A stretch of DNA of 6,484 bases from Propionibacteriaceae bacterium. Its GTDB lineage: Bacteria > Actinomycetota > Actinomycetes > Propionibacteriales > Propionibacteriaceae. The stretch's first letter is position 1, and every line of letters begins with the position of its first letter. Where the stretch lies: the NCBI GenBank assembly GCA_024636075.1, contig JAGXHS010000105.1:1-6484 (forward strand), written 5' to 3'. A program made the position numbers and the translations under genes. Shown here in pieces: positions 6,384 through 6,484 of this stretch. The notes beneath the pieces are model-generated. The model was not told where the DNA came from. It made no database searches and saw only the letters and a program-made list of their open reading frames with translations.

Positions 6384-6484
6384 CGTGTTCCCGGGCTTGC
6401 GCCTCCGAAGCCCACCTCGCGTGTGCTTCGCGGCGCAGCTTCCACGCCTCCCACAGGTAGTCGATGCCGGTGACCACGGTGAGC
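6376..6484 (-). CDS. pgsA: PgsA, CDP-diacylglycerol-glycerol-3-phosphate 3-phosphatidyltransferase (C-terminal end only)
   Basis: Translating the minus strand from 6483 gives 35 residues, LTVVTGIDYLWEAWKLRR and then a charged tail ending AREHGE, with the stop at 6378-6376. A final hydrophobic helix with TVVTG-DY running into a basic LRR segment is the usual C-terminus of actinobacterial PgsA-like CDP-alcohol phosphatidyltransferases. These membrane enzymes make phosphatidylglycerophosphate for phosphatidylglycerol and cardiolipin. The catalytic CDP-alcohol motif lies beyond the window, so the call rests on this short tail and on the conserved pgsA-cinA-clgR order. The stop overlaps the cinA start in GTGAGTGA. 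Confidence 0.75.
   Translation of the reverse strand, partial: LTVVTGIDYLWEAWKLRREAHARWASEAQAREHGE

Overview
The window looks like the end of an assembled contig from a high-GC actinobacterium. Base composition is strongly GC-rich by eye, the genes use GTG as well as ATG starts, and the set pgsA-cinA-clgR next to a long-form lhr is characteristic of Actinomycetota (mycobacteria, streptomycetes, propionibacteria). I cannot fix the genus from sequence alone. The first 29 bases are not genomic: they are the tail of the Nextera/Tn5 read-1 adapter, ending in the 19-bp mosaic end, so the contig begins at base 30 inside a gene.

Plus strand: bases 30-4598 encode almost all of Lhr, a roughly 1,500-residue superfamily 2 helicase. 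Only the extreme N-terminus is missing. Its stop codon overlaps the start of a DeoR/GlpR-family repressor (4595-5446) in an ATGA junction, so the two are probably co-transcribed and translationally coupled. The sugar genes such a repressor would normally control are not in view.

Minus strand: the C-terminal end of pgsA (phosphatidylglycerophosphate synthase) enters from the right edge and overlaps cinA (nicotinamide-nucleotide amidohydrolase domain) by 8 bases. After a 134-base gap comes clgR, a small Xre-type activator of Clp/Lon protease genes. clgR and deoR converge, with stop codons 11 bases apart, across a hairpin that could terminate both transcripts.

The richest regulatory DNA is the cinA-clgR gap. 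It carries a GGAAT-N18-GTT element, an exact match to the core consensus of SigR/SigH/SigE-type extracytoplasmic-function sigma factors. A CGC-N5-GCG palindrome matching the ClgR operator core overlaps the upstream edge of its -35. Together with a C-terminal Val-Ala-Ala-Ala tail on ClgR, this suggests a stress-induced, self-activating and Clp-degraded regulator. The logic is known from relatives and is legible here in under 100 bases. I found no RNA genes, insertion sequences, CRISPR arrays or evidently new multi-gene system.
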